Shown here: positions 11,346 through 24,895 of the stretch, piece after piece | Layout: the number at the start of each line of letters is the position of its first letter | Position numbering within the stretch: position 1 is the first letter of the stretch | Assembly: GCF_051020975.1 (NCBI RefSeq) | Contig: NC_135037.1 | Coordinates: 5,828,001 to 5,892,000 of the forward strand | DNA from: Osmia lignaria lignaria | Lineage: Eukaryota > Arthropoda > Insecta > Hymenoptera > Megachilidae | DNA: 64,000 nucleotides | Reading direction: 5' to 3' | The notes under the pieces: model-generated | Databases searched by the model: none | Seen by the model: only the letters and a program-made list of their open reading frames with translations | Told to the model about the DNA's origin: nothing | Position numbers and translations under genes: made by a program

Positions 11346-14300
11346 AATTTTCCATTATAAAAAACAAAGTACCATTTAATTTTGAAGTTTCAAAAGGGTG
11401 TATTTGAAGGGTTATACCATTTTTTAATAGTATACTGTAGAATGTAATACTATTATATCAGAAAATGTTTATTAACATATCGATTAGAGAGTAAAGTGTT
11501 AGGCGAAGGAGCGGTTCCCTATTTGTAATGGCTCATTCGTAAACTCCAGGACGTCAAGGGGCACAAGTAAATTGTCCATTAAAGTAGAGAAGTGTAAGGG
11601 GTTGGAGGCGGTCGGGTGGCAAGGCAAAGCGAGCAAAGGGAGAGTATAAGTTTTGGCTAATCAAGGGAAACGGCAGGTGATTACTAAATGGGCGTGGAAC
11701 TAATTTCACGGGCAAGAAGCGACGGGCGTCGAAGGGGCACGCTTACATGGGCAAGCCTCATCCGATAACGAGTCTGATTATAGAAGCCTCTCAATTTCTT
11801 CGGGATGCTGCCCCGTGCCCTTGTTTAACTTTGTCTTTCGGTCGGCAAACAACCGAGAACCGGCCAATTAATGAAAAACATCCACCCTTTTTCTCCTCTT
11901 TCTTCTCTACCGCGCTTTCACGGCACACTCGAAAGAGCCAATCGTGTGATCGATCGCCGCGAATGCTATACCTCCTATGCTCCTTTTCACCGTAAGACTC
12001 CTAATTAAAAGAACATTTTTCTGAAGCGTGGGATAAAAAGGATTCGAGTAGATAGCTGATAACGAGGGAGGGAGAATGAATGAATGTAAGAGAGAAAGAG
12101 AGAAAATCGTAGCTCCGTGATTTCTTCTTCGATTTACTTTTATACCAACTGAAGCAATAATTGAGTCTGTCAGAAGTTAAACCGATCAACCACGCTTTTC
12201 TATAAATTGTCCAACTTTACTGGGATATATTTTTATAGTATTTACTATGTTATTCACTGCTTAGCCTTTCGTTTCACGCAGTTGAATAATTTCGTTTTTG
12301 AAAGGGAATAAATTGAGAATCCTCTTTTTCTAAAGACCTCTTAAATTTTCAAAAATATTTCAACATTAATGCAAATTTACTTTTAAATTTGAATGAACGT
12401 AAAAATAATGGAAAAGCAAGCTTCGTTATAAATTTGTACAACTGAAAATTTCAGTGTAGAGATTCTATTAAAATACTTGAAAAGAGTAGAAAATTATTCC
12501 ATTTTATATGTTACAATAAAATAATCTATTTCGTGAAAAAGTTATGTAAAAATCGTTTCGTAGATAGGAGAGAAGCATTAATTCCATGCAACCTTGCTGC
12601 TATCAGCATTTCGCTTGTTTTACATTTTTACGGTTCAACAATTTTCTTGAATTACGGAAAAAAGGATTCGTCCTGCTAGAAATCAAGTTGTTTGAAAGAA
12701 ACGAGAGCAAGAGAAACGGAGTAAGAAAAGAACCATTTAAGCTTTTCTCTCGGTGATCTCATTAAAGAGAAAAATAAGTACAATTACAGCGGAAAACATT
12801 CTTCTCTTTCCAAGGAGATACATTAGGTTGAGTTATAAATTCGTTTGGGTAATTGAACAGAATCCTGTTATCTCAAGTATAAAGGGTTGCTGGTCAATAA
12901 TATACATTACTTTGGATATTTATAAAAATTACACGACACTTTAAATATTCTCATTGTATTGAAAATTTAAAAAAAAGAAGGATCTTCAGGAATCGCTTAA
13001 ACGATAATGCTGACGAGGCTGCTAGCAAAACGTCATGAATTTAAATCCGTCTTTTTCTAAACATCTTCTTTAATCGCGGCCGTCGATAAAGCTGAGTCAA
13101 CGATTTTTATTCTGCAATTTATTTCGGACGTACCTCTAATCGCCTTCCCGCGTATCAAGCGGAAACTGCACCGAAGATCTTTTAAGCTTCCCCTAATTGG
13201 ATATTCCGGCTGTTTTAATACCACAGAAGAATCCTACTTTCTTTCTTGCTTCTTTTCCTATCTTCCGGAAGAACGGGGCTGGCCGAGAATGCCAATTTCT
13301 TTCTCTGAAACTTATCTACGTGCTAATTTAACCTCGATACTTGTGCCTTCGGCATTGTTGCAAACTTTCCATGGAAAACTAACCCCGATCCGCTCGAGAA
13401 GCCATTTGCCTGCGGTAAATTTCCGTCACTTTGACCGATTAATTCTTGTAATCGATCGTGTTTTACGAAAGAACGAATGCTTTGTATTGTAATTACCTTT
13501 GATGTGGATCTCTATGAGAAATCACGATCCAGTCATTTTCTGCAGTGATCTCTTTAGCAATTAACAGCATCGACGAAGTCAACAGAAGCTTCCGTCTTCT
13601 TGTTGCCTCTCGAAAGTAATGTGTGTTTTGTTGGACGATTCTACTCAGATAGCCGACTTTTGATCAAACTCAATGACAACCCCTTGAAAACGTTGCCTTT
13701 CTTAACAAGTGCCACGGACCTTTAATCCTATCGTTCTTTAAAAACGTAAAATACATAAAGAAGCACGCTTCCGGGCGAAGGTTCTTTGTTTCAGCAGCCT
13801 CGTCCCGACTCTATTATGTGTCCAGTTGCAACCCTTTCTCTTACAGCCACACTACAAGTCGCTTTCTTGACACCAGTTCCCTTTGTTCTCTTTCGTTTTC
13901 TTACTACCCTGCTACTTTTCTGTTTCTCTTTCTGCTTTTTTTTCCGCTCCCTTTTTTATTCAGGTCTCAAGTTCGACTCGACGTGTGGGTCTGCGAAATT
14001 TAGCCACCTCGGACGGTGTTCTTTTTTTTATTCGAACTGACTTTCAAAGGGGTAAATAATCAATTGCAGAGGTGTGAGAGAGGACTTTATGTGAACAGAT
14101 TGTTGCACTTTTTTGACACCTTATTAGAGTTTAATGATTCTTCTCTATATTAAGAGATTTAAAAAAAATAACACAATTTTTAATCAAATATTATAAATTT
14201 GGTATATAACTGAACAGTGCAAATAACAAAGTAAATATTAATTCAAATTTTCCCGCTTAAACATTTACACGCAAGTAGTGGGAAGCGACAGGCCTATACT

Positions 14301-15148
14301 TTAATAAACATTCAATTTGCTTGTATTAATGCTAAAAGTTTAATAACTTTCGACGCTTATAACAGTAGGTATTTTAACAGTTTAATAAACGAAAATGAAT
14401 TTCATCATCAAAATTTCATAACAAAGGAGCTCGATAAATTATTCTACAAAAGAACTGTTAATTAATTTTACTTTGGTTCATTTCATTGTTACGGTGCATT
14501 CTTGAATTCTTTGAAATAAATACTTATCCATAAAATGTTTCACTTCAAAAGGAAAGAATAACGTTATTTCATTATTCTTCAAAGATAATGGTGTCACGAT
14601 TGTAAAATTCTTTTTTATCTCTGCTCTTTCAGAAAGGAGCTTGAACTGGGAGAAAAGAAATCAGTACAGTATAAAATATAATGTCGTATACAGGAAATGC
14701 TTCATTTTTCTTTTTTAGCTATCGTAACATAAACTAATCTACTTTCCGAACAATCTATTTGTTCGCCTCTGCTGTTCAAGGTATCGTGAACTAGCTTGAA
14801 GTAGCTGAATAAGCCGCTTTATCGTACATGTATAATATTTCCAAATAAGGAAAACCGATGTAATAGGGGTTTAAATTTTCTTTTCCTTTTTCACTGCAAT
14901 AGAAATAAATTGCAATAATCTTAACTTTTCTGCCTTTTATACGTGGATATTAATCATGATAATTAACTAACCAAAAAAGTATTCGATACACATTTAAAAT
15001 AATTACTCAAATATAAAAAATCGTTAACTTTTTCTAATTTTTCTTTTGGTTCGACATTTTTGCAAGTCTCCTTTTCACCCTTGTAAGCAGGGGCTTATTT
15101 TCTAACCGAGTAGCATAGAATCCATGTCATCCTTCAAAGCTACTAACT
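11346..15148. other. Non-coding; GC-rich part at about 11500-11960
   Basis: The motif GTCGAAGGGGCACG at about 11728 also occurs in the island at about 3137. Pyrimidine-rich DNA fills 13880-14030. No exon or RNA gene was recognised. Confidence 0.4.
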
Positions 15149-15417
15149 TATCATGTACAGAGAAAAAATGACCCAACTTACGCCCGTTTCATGGTGGGAT
15201 GTACTTTCGCCATTGGAAAAATCGTGTAGATCCATTCATTCAAGAAGACGAATGTTCCAGTGGCATGAGCAAAATCGCGAGGGTCAGAGTTCATGCATTA
15301 GGGCGGTATACTTTTGGCGACATATATTGCTCCTGTTCGCAGCAGCAAAATATCAAGGAGATGAGCAACCGTCCGTGTAGAAACGAGATAGTTTGGTATA
15401 AATCAATAAAGAACTAG
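15149..15417. other. GC-richer island with two overlapping frames; no recognised product
   Basis: Two plus-strand frames of 72-75 codons overlap (15153-15380 and 15199-15417). The second is rich in Cys, Arg and Gln. Neither matches a family I know, and the upstream boundary lacks a convincing acceptor. It could be a lone exon, a decayed pseudogene or conserved non-coding DNA. Confidence 0.25.
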
Positions 15418-18400
15418 AAACAGTGATATTGTGAAGATGCGTCAATCTGTTCATCCTTACTGTGTATAGGTTGAGCTAATTAACTTTCATAGGGGTACAT
15501 AAAAATTATTTTTATATATTAAGTCATCATCGACATATTAAAGAAATCAAAATAGAAAAATTATGATTTCAATAATAATAATATTTGAGAGATGAAATTT
15601 AATAATTTATAAATTTGGTAAAATGATAATTCATTTTTTAAGGGAAATTAATTTTCACGTATTTACGTTACCGTTCATGTAACAATAATAGTTTTATAAA
15701 ACACAAACCATCATTTGATGAAAATTGAATGAGAATAGCGAGCAGTAATTCAGGTCTTTCGTAATTTTACAGTAGACTGTTACTTTAAAACAATGAAGCG
15801 ATTGCATACCGACTGAAGAGCGTTTTAAATCTCTGTGGGAACAGGGCAAATGCTTTCTAAATCTTTCCCTTGGTCATTGGAAAGTTCAAACTAAGTTCAA
15901 TGTTTCAAATCCCTCTTCTACAAGCGACTTTATAAACGATCTAGAATGTGGAATAATTTGAAATAATCTATAAAATTACTCCACAGCTCTCTTGAAATTT
16001 AATAATTTGAACAGAAGCATCCACAAAATAAAATTATTTTGATACATGTTCAATTTTTCTCCCACGTATTTAAGCATTTCTCTTCCAAAAAATATTCAAA
16101 AAATATTATTTAATATAGAAGACTAGTGTGCAACCTCGAACTAGTGAAGCATCCACTTTCTTTCTTCCAAAGTGCTTCCGGGAAAAAGTCACCTTGCGAA
16201 TCCGACTGTTCCATAGTAAGGTAACGTTCCCGAATTCTCACGCGTTCCGCAGAGGTCGAGTTATTTTACTTCTTTCCACCGTTGGGAAAGCGTTGGGACG
16301 CTGCGAAGCAATAAATCAGTTTTTCCACCCCAGACGACGTACGCCGCGGTGCTGACGCTTCCTTCTTCGTTGCGTTATCAAGCATGTCCTCGGGGAAGGG
16401 ATAGAAATAAAAAAGGAAGAAATGCCTAAGAAGATGCGGGGTGGGATAAGAAAAAGGTATGCTATATTATTCGGGCCATCGTTCTTAAGCATTTCTTGCG
16501 CGGCGACTACTTTTTCTCGGCAGGCTTTACATTCAATGGGCCAATTAGTTGCTCCCTTCGGTGTCGACCCGTTTGCTTCCTTTTTATTGGTAGGTTCGTT
16601 TGTTACCGGTACTCTTGTTAACGTTACTTTTATTGTTTGTCTCTCGTTTCGCTCCAGTTTCGTTAGAGACACTATTTTTATCACGGTTCAAACTTAGTTA
16701 TTTGCAGCTTGTTTTTCCCATTTTTTTTTATCAGAATCATTTTTCCACCATTGAATGTCAGAGAGAAAATAGCTACGCGTGATAAAACACATTAAAGTAA
16801 AATTATTCTGAAAGATACGATTATTTAATTTTTTAAATTTCAGTTTCTATTTTGCTACTTTATATTATTCTACTTTCGTTTTTAATAATGGAATAAATTG
16901 GCAAATAAATGAACACGAAATTCCTGTTGGTAAGAACAGAAGCACCGTGGTGCAATCTCTGTCTGTCGAAGGGGAGAATGCTAGCAAAGGAGCAGATGTG
17001 CTCGGGAATGACTGCACTTAGGACTTTCAGACGCGAGGACGCGGATGCAGATAGAAATACAAATGTTGTTTCTACGTCTACGTGCCTTCTTAGATCCGCC
17101 ATTGCAGCCGTATCCATTCCTCTTACTTACGTTCTGTCACGATGTGAGTAAGCACCCCGTGCACGTTGTTTTTATGGTAGTGTCCTCGGAACAGCTCTGT
17201 GCTTATTTATTAAACAGCCATAAGAATTTTGCTTATTATAATAAAGAACAATAAAATTATTCAAACGTACGTTCATTTTTAATAATATTATAAAACGAAT
17301 ACACTGCAGGTTGAATAAAAATGATAATTCCATAAGCAAGTTCAGTTAAAAAAGAGGAAAAATGTCAGCGTCTGATTACGGATCGTTAATTAAACTGAAC
17401 GGCAGGTCAACGAAATTTAATAGAAGGTGGGGGTTAGGGGGTGCAATTAAAATGCCGATTAAAATCACGTTTTATTTTTCTCTCTTCCTCCCGATCCGGC
17501 GAAATGCGATTTGTCTGAAACTTTGCTGAAAGTATTTCCCTACCGTAGCGGCCTTTTCCCGCAGAAAACCGAGCATCAGGGTGAACAGTGGCGACGATGG
17601 TTTCTACCCCGTAATATGCACTACGGAAAGTCCTTAAATAATCCGCTTAGCTTGTGATTGTTGCCAAATCGGGTGGGAAGGGGGATGAAACGGAACGAGA
17701 TGAATCGAGAAGACCGCCAACGTTCCAATGGAAATCCAAAGTTTGTATAATTTTATTGTTAAAGGCAAAAGAAAATACGAGAAGACGAGTCTCTGTATGG
17801 GCTCGCGAAGAGCTACGTTAATTAATTTCGTTAAAGATTATATTTCGCCCGAGATGTCTTGCCGGTTTGATATTTCCGGCTGAAACGTTCCACGACCGTG
17901 TTATTAATATTCGCGAACGAAGCGGTGACTGGAATGGAAATAAAAGAAACCAGCCGACAATTTGCACGGTCCAATTATTGGAATATAATTAAAAGTTTCA
18001 TTTTGTTGAACGATTTGTTAGCGATACTGTAACGTAAAACCCTGCGATTCTGAAACGGATCAGATCGACTGCAAGGAACAATGATAGAAGGCGGCTAATT
18101 CTCAAAGCGAACGGATATGAATAATTCTTTCGTAACATTAATCCCCATATTTTTAAAAATCATAGTAGATATAAAAATCGTATAATGGTGTTATTTGTTC
18201 TTTGATTCAGCAACTTATTATTTAAATTTGTTCAACTTGTATAATACTTTCTTAACGTGTTGATTGTCAAATTAATTGAATTAGATGGAAAATGAATTTC
18301 ATTGATATTTATACTGCCATACGAATTTTGCGAATTAATTTTATCGAAAAGAACGACTCATGTAAAAAGAAGTTTCTGCTGTCCAATTTGATTCAGCAGT

Positions 18401-19044
18401 TATACGTTGTCGCATGGAATAATTTTGCACGACGATAGCAAATGGCAGGTGCAATCGGTAATTTGCAGAAAGAAAGGGGCACATTATATAATCCGATTGG
18501 CGGATCGACCGAGTAATCACCATAACATTCTGGCTAGATGCAAATAATGTATCCGAGCCGCGATCTTCCGTCGGTGGATCACGTTCAATCTGCTCTACGG
18601 TTTGGGTTCTATTGTGTCGTTGCAGGAAGTCGCTTAGTATGGTAATTTCGTAATTTGTTTCCCATTGTGTAGCAGCGTATGATGTCACATCGGTCGATCG
18701 ATCTCTCGTTGGACGCGGATACTACGAATAGCCTAGCGGAATATTCGCGAATTTGCATCGATCCCCCCTTTTTTATTTGAACCGCGTGTTAGCCAATCGT
18801 TTTACATTCGACGGGACGAGATCGGCTAAATTCACCCCCGTCTGTGTTCTTGTTAATCAGCCGCGTATTTGTTTAGCAAAATTTACGCGTCTGCGTTCCC
18901 CTCACAGGGCTCGAATATTTTGCTGAAAGGTATTCGATTTATGGAATTTAGTACGTCGACTGCAGCAATAGAAATAGTTGTATTTAGTTGGTCATAAATA
19001 CTTTTGTGAGGCTAGTTTGGTAAAATTTTTTTCAATAAAATTGA
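15418..19044. other. Non-coding; GC-rich islands at about 16130-16700, 17400-18110 and 18400-18960
   Basis: In 16128-17254 frames overlap on both strands in the same DNA, which argues against coding. No signature motifs were seen. The islands alternate with plain AT-rich DNA. Confidence 0.4.
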
Positions 19045-19048
19045 TTAA

Positions 19049-19227
19049 CACGTTGGACATTTGTTACGGAATATATTAAAGTTGTAATTATTAATAGAAA
19101 TCGTTAATTTTCTAATTTCAAGATTTTTAATTACTATTTTATATTATTTGTACAATAGCAATATTATTTAAACTAATGTTTTTCTTTAATTATTTAGGCG
19201 TGTGTAATTGGCATGGTATCCAACGTG
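19049..19227. mobile_element. TTAA-flanked MITE, CACGTTGGA family
   Basis: The left end CACGTTGGACAT and the complement of the right end, CACGTTGGATAC, form the inverted repeat (9 perfect bases). TTAA flanks both sides (19045-19048 and 19228-19231). It is 179 bp, AT-rich inside, with no coding capacity. Confidence 0.75.
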
Positions 19228-19231
19228 TTAA

Positions 19232-20248
19232 TGTCCTTGTCAATTATTTTGTTAAGGTAACTCAATGTAAGCTGCCACTGTTTTTCAGTAATAATTTACC
19301 CTAGATTTTAATTGCATTACTAAACAAATTAAATATAAAATTATCACCAATAAATTTGAATTTCAATAAATTATTGAAAAGTGGCATATTACACCAAGTT
19401 GCTCAGATATTTTTGTTAATCAGCACTTCGTATTATTTCTTTCAAGAAAATACCATCTACGTCTAGGTACTAATTGATAGGGTACAAATAGGTATAAGGC
19501 TAACTGTATATGGAATATAGAATCAAACGGAGGATACGTAGATAATCGAGAACCTTGTGATATCGCTTGTAGAGTAATTTACGAGCGATTATCACAGGAG
19601 TGTTGCTTGGAATGGAAATTTCTCTGATCAAACAAGCTGTTCGTTGTTGTCGAATGGTCGATTATGTCATAATCGTCATGTTTGCGTTTCATTACCATGC
19701 TGACAAATTGATTCTCAGTTTATGTAGTTATATAATAACACTTTACGAGTTTGTATAACGGTGAACCTTCTCCTCACCTGTTGTAAAATTCAACTTATCC
19801 TATAATTGGAGTGATTAAGAGGACCATTATGAATTTTTACGAAATAGCACGAGCTGACTGTAATTAGATACACTCAGTTTAATGTAACAAAGGAGTATTT
19901 ATAGGTTTCAAAAGGTATCGATTGGATATTGATACTTTGGTTAAGCACCAAACAGATATTGATACATTTGTGTAGTGTTAATAATTTCGTAGAACTATCG
20001 AATAGGTATTATGAAGTATTAAATCAATATCGATACTTTTCTAAAAGTAGTAAATGGATGATAATAGCATTATAGACGAATCAAACGGTTCTATTTGGTA
20101 CCCATGTGTTTGATACCATTCAACAGAGTATCATAATTCGTGAGCTGAAATCAATAACACAGATTTGTTTCGATAATTGGATCTGATTTTCTCATTTAGT
20201 GTATCACAATTATTACAGTTTACCATTGAAACGTTGGATAACCAGTTA
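19232..20248. other. Non-coding; nothing recognised
   Basis: The DNA is AT-rich. Around 19900-20130 there are repeated short words of GATATTGATAC type, but no regular array. Confidence 0.4.
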
Positions 20249-20252
20249 TTAT

Positions 20253-20545
20253 CCCTCGGACGGCGGATCATGGAGAAAGCCTCAATTTTTATTTAATTTT
20301 GTATATAATATTATTTTCATTTTTTAAATTTTACACTGTCTCTTTAAAAATTATTCTCTCAAATGTTTGTAAAGTAACCTTTCGAAGGCGGACCATGGAG
20401 AGAGTCACATTTTAAATTAATTTTGTATTTCATGTTATTTTAATTCTTCAAATTTTCCACTATTTCTAAAAATTATATATTCAACTTGAGGTTAGTATCC
20501 TTGTATATATTTGGCACGATTGACCCAGGCTCCGCCATTCAAGGA
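20253..20545. mobile_element. TTAA-type MITE with internal duplication, GGCGGA family
   Basis: The left end CCCTCGGACGGCGGATCATGG is inverted at the right end (complement TCCTTGAATGGCGGAGCCTGG, 15 of 21). The flank is TTAT on the left and TTAA on the right. A roughly 110-bp unit starting GGCGGATCATGG at 20262 recurs at 20387 (period 125). A third relative lies on the minus strand at 38410-38519. Confidence 0.65.
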
Positions 20546-20549
20546 TTAA

Positions 20550-21251
20550 TATAAAGACCAAACAGTTGTTAGGGGACAGTAGAAATATAATATTCTAAGG
20601 ATATCGATTGGTTGGAACATGAATAATAAGAGCTCTAAATGCAATTTGGCGTATTTAAAGATTCGAGGTACAAAGCGACATGGTAAAACGCATAGAAGTC
20701 GGAAAGCAGAGTCGAATCAAAGAAAACCGATCTCGTTCACAAAGCACACACCATTACCGAATCTCGACGAGTCGCGAAACTTTGGCCCCCGAGTTTTCCA
20801 GGCGATTTTAGGGATTGTTTTCGGCAAGAACAATCAAAAGTGCCGACGGACGAGAAAAAGGTCCACGTGCTTGTTGGCTAACGTCTAGTAAATCCGGGCT
20901 AATTGGCTTGGGCAACGATATCATCTCCCTTGTATTCGTAGCCCCTGTCTCCAAACTTCTGTCTCTTCTCCTTCAACGTTTCGATCCACCATCACCACCA
21001 CCACCATTACGGACAAACTCTTGTAGAATATCTTCACCGATAGCACGCAACTTTCCTCGTGACAATCTCGAGATTGTCCGCACATCCCATTGATTAAACC
21101 GTATTTCCTACGCTCTCACTGTGAACGTTCACGATCGTTTTGCACGTTTAACAATTCAACTCGAAAATGGAAATTTGTCCACGATGAAATCGTTGAAAGA
21201 ATTCGAGTCTTCGAGATAAATTAGTTGAAATTAGGGTTACGTTATCTATAT
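20550..21251. other. Non-coding, GC-richer
   Basis: Overlapping frames at 20619-20888 and 20815-21093 show no recognisable domain. A short CACCACCATCACC-type run lies near 20988-21005. Confidence 0.35.
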
Positions 21252-21433
21252 CACGCTTGAACAGGATGTACCATAATGCTTGAATTCATCTTGAATTTTG
21301 TATTATATTTGGTATCTTATAAAATTAGTAGGTATATCACTGTTATTTAAAATTTTCTTTAATTTATTTTAATTATCCAACTATATCAAATTTACAGTGG
21401 CGATTATCGACGGCTTCTGCAAGGTTCAACGTG
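21252..21433. mobile_element. Decayed CACGTTG-family MITE
   Basis: The right end reads GTTCAACGTG followed by TTAA (21434-21437). The left end CACGCTTGAAC is its approximate complement. The 182-bp length and AT-rich interior resemble 19049-19227. The left TTAA is not preserved (ATAT), so the assignment is tentative. Confidence 0.4.
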
Positions 21434-21437
21434 TTAA

Positions 21438-24400
21438 TTAGCGGTAGTTAATTAATGTAAAATTACCTTGCATATAGTTTGATCAGTGAGCTTGAATATG
21501 AAATTGAAAAACCGTACGGAAAGGGATTATTCGTTCGAGGTGGTTTATTAAAAAGCATCGACGGAGCGGTGTCTAATATCCAATATTCTCGTGAAAAGTT
21601 TACTAGGCCGGAAGTGGGACCCTATAGATGAAAATTTACAGACGTCTCTGGGTCTTGTAAAAATCGGACGAAAAGTTTGCCTGGTTACGAGAGAATAGAA
21701 GCGCCGCTCTTACGTAACTGGGACGAGCTTATTAGTAAAAATCGCTGAAGTTCGCGATTTAACTTGAGTCACGAGCAGGTAAAAGCACCACGGATATTTC
21801 TAAAGGAGTTGTAAAACAAGTTTCAAAGGTTTCCCGCCATTCTTCATACCTGCTAAATTGAATCGCGTTACTGGAAAACTTTATTTACGCCGGATGGAGG
21901 AATAAAACTGGAACAACTTTCGTATGGTCGTTCTTACACACTTCTACAAGTTTATCTTTCAGGTATTAATCATCAAAGTTAATTAGATATCGTCAGTTTT
22001 ATAAATGAGATCGTTTTTATTGAAAAAAAAGTAATTTTTTAATACTAAAACTGTTTCTTCTATGAAGGAAAGTAAGTTATTAAAAATTATAATTGCCACT
22101 TACAATCTGTACGCCATACTTCTTCAATTGTTTACTTTTTAAGTTTGCTATTCATCCAGTATATCTACTGCTATTCATACCCAATTCCCACCTATATCAC
22201 GTTTCTCTTTTTTAGAAAACATTTTGATTTGAAGAGTACGTTTAATTGCAATTTGCATATTATTAATATACATATCGATACCGATTATTTGAGGTTCTCT
22301 TTAGGTACTGATTTTGATCAAAATACAGACTCTAAAGTGGTATTTCGTAAATGCAATTTTATATCATCGAATAACATCAAGCTTTCTATATTTCGTGATT
22401 CGTCATTAAAAGTGCAGCAATCTAATAGAAGCGATACATTAGGTAAATCAATTGTGCGTTTCGCTGAACGATGCACGAAATTAGTCAAGATCGACGTGAT
22501 TGACATTTTTTGCTTTTTATTTCATGGGAATCGTCATAAAGCATATCGAATTCGGGGAATGGCGACAATTTACCGGTAAAAACTAAATTGTGCCTGGACG
22601 CTGCGATCAGATAAATCTCCGCCGCGAATTGTCAAATGGCTGATAAAAGCAGTTTTCGGGGCCGCGGAAAGCCCGCTAGGCCGCGCATTGTTTCGCGATT
22701 GAACGTTTACCTCCCTTGCTTCCGATTGTTTCGCCGCGATACGCGGCCGATCCACGAGGAGAGGCCGACCGAACGCAACCCTCTACCCCCTCGTTGCCTG
22801 ACTTTGCAGCTGGAAACCAGACGCGCCGGGCAACGCTAAATTGCCAGCGTCCCCTGTTTTTCGTGTCTATCGAAGGATGGTGAACTCGATCACGATCGAG
22901 ATACGCGTAGATATTGCAGATCGGACCCGGTGCATCGCAAATATACATAAATCGTGCTCGTCTCCGCTCGATGAGCCGGCTGGAAATTGATGGGCATCGA
23001 GCCAGTTGATTCCGCACCCCTTCACTTTTGTTATAAGTACGAAATTTGTGTATATAAATTAAACACGGTGCAAAATAATTATTTTTTTTTCTTTATAATT
23101 ACGTAAAATAATTTTTATTTAATCCTTCTTGGATTTATGTGGACTCTGAAAATTTTTTTAATTAACTATGCTTTAATGGGTGTTGAAGGAAACCATCTAA
23201 CCAAGTAATTGCATTAATAATTCGATTGCTTCTTACTGTTTTCTCTAACGGTGCATTTATTATTAATTACTTACTTAAGAAGATAACAGTACTCGAGAAA
23301 ATAACGATTAAACTTTACTCGACGTGTGCTGTTATTAAAAGTACATCCCCTACCCGCGGTTCGTTATTTTACGGTAGAAGCTGCGCGTTAAAGATAATAA
23401 CGAGGATGGTTAACTATAACCGGTCGCGTTTCGAGGATGGTCGTCTGAAGCGAGGAAAGGACGCAACATTTTTTGTTCGATCAAAGGGAAACTGTGTAGT
23501 AGTCGCGTTAAATTATTTATTCGATAAAGATTGCTTAACGAGCGGCATACGCCACTGTTCGTTCGGCTGGCGGAAAATTAATTGGTGTAATTAAAAGAGA
23601 ATTAAAAGTACCCCTCCATCTCGTCTGAAGGCTGGCAGAGTCGTAGGAGGGTCGTGAGCCAAAGTCGAATTAAATCCCGTTGTCAGCTGGAAGAAGAGTT
23701 CTTCTCGAAACGATCCGGCACCGTGCATCACGCCAATGCGAACTAATTTCAAGAACATTCCCCCGGAGGGCAAGCTAAGAACAAAGAGGGAAAAGTAAGC
23801 CTGGCAGAAAAGAAACTTTCGCCCGGTACCTTTCTTCTTTCACTCGAGCAACACTAATTGAATTCAATTGTGGAAAGGTCAATGGGTATATGAAACGCGG
23901 CTTTGAACACTAGCAAATTGGAAATCTCTCTTTGATCGCGCCGGCTGCTTAAATTTTATACAAATTCCCCTTCTTTCTTCCAAATTGATACGATTATCGT
24001 GTATAATAATATTGTTAGGGAACTGCTTTTATCGAAACATACATTGACTTTTGTTCAGATAAAGAATTACTGAGTTTATGTTTCATTCTTTATTTATTTA
24101 TTTTTTTATTTCATTTTCAATTTAAAAGTCAACGTACATTGAACACCCTTAGCCAGTTCAAAAAATCCTACATTTTAGAGAATTTCATTCTACTGGCTTC
24201 TATGTATTATATTTTCAAAGCGGAATCAATGTTGAAGAAAGAAGTAACCTCAAATCTTCTCACAATCTCCAGAATCTTTGAGCGTATTTCAAGAACCTCA
24301 CTCGAAGCTGCCCGATCGAGGGTTCTTTATGCTTGCAACTGGAACGCGTGTAATATCGGCTAGATACTACGACTTCAAACGAAATTTTCACGAGGTCTGT

Positions 24401-24742
24401 TGCCGAGAAACTTGGAAAGATTATATCGAGATTATTCTGCTTCCAGCTGAACGGGATTTATTGCTGGAATAGAGAAGGTAAGGCGAGCGTTTGGAAAACG
24501 TGTGCAGTCAGCAAGGTGGATAGCCAGGGCCTCCTCGAAGCGTCTTCATCGGACGTAGAAGGCTGTACGTGGTTATCGGGGTTTCTCCAGCGCCTTTCAA
24601 CCGGATGGGGCGTCATTAATGCTTGCTTAACAAGACTTATCTCAAGTGGGCACGCGTGGAATTACGAGTGAATGGCAGGACCGAAAACTCTCTCACCGCC
24701 GTTACCTCTCTTTTCCATTCGTCGCCGGTTAGGGTTCCATAG
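21438..24742. other. Non-coding with GC-rich islands (about 22560-23040, 23330-23860, 24480-24740)
   Basis: A 144-codon frame (22145-22579) carries no motif and lies in AT-rich DNA. The island at 22560-23040 has open frames on both strands and CG-rich words, so it is more likely regulatory or neutral DNA than a gene. Confidence 0.4.
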
Positions 24743-24895
24743 GATTCACCCTCGTTCGGCGAGTTATCTTGGGGTTCCTTTTATCCCGCTGCCTCCCTCG
24801 TATACGCTCCTAAAATCAAAGGGACACCCCGTTGTTGGTCGCTCGTCCGGCCAATTTCATTATGTACGTCCCGCCGCCGCCGGCCAGGACACCTA
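24743..24895. repeat. Duplicated non-coding block, copy 1
   Basis: It shares four ordered words with 26195-26340: GATTCACCCTCGTT, CCTAAAATCAAAGG, CAATTTCATTA and CCAGGACACCT (CCAGACACCT in copy 2). Spacings are 66, 43 and 32 bp here against 62, 42 and 31 bp there. The spacings do not preserve a reading frame. A 117-codon frame (24672-25025) crosses the block but is probably not a gene. Confidence 0.6.

Noticed and set aside
16316..16697. Frames of 91-122 codons on opposite strands
   Set aside because: They overlap each other and have no recognisable product; treated as a GC-rich non-coding island.
22145..22579. 144-codon plus-strand frame
   Set aside because: Composition follows AT-rich background and no domain is recognisable; an opposite-strand frame overlaps it.
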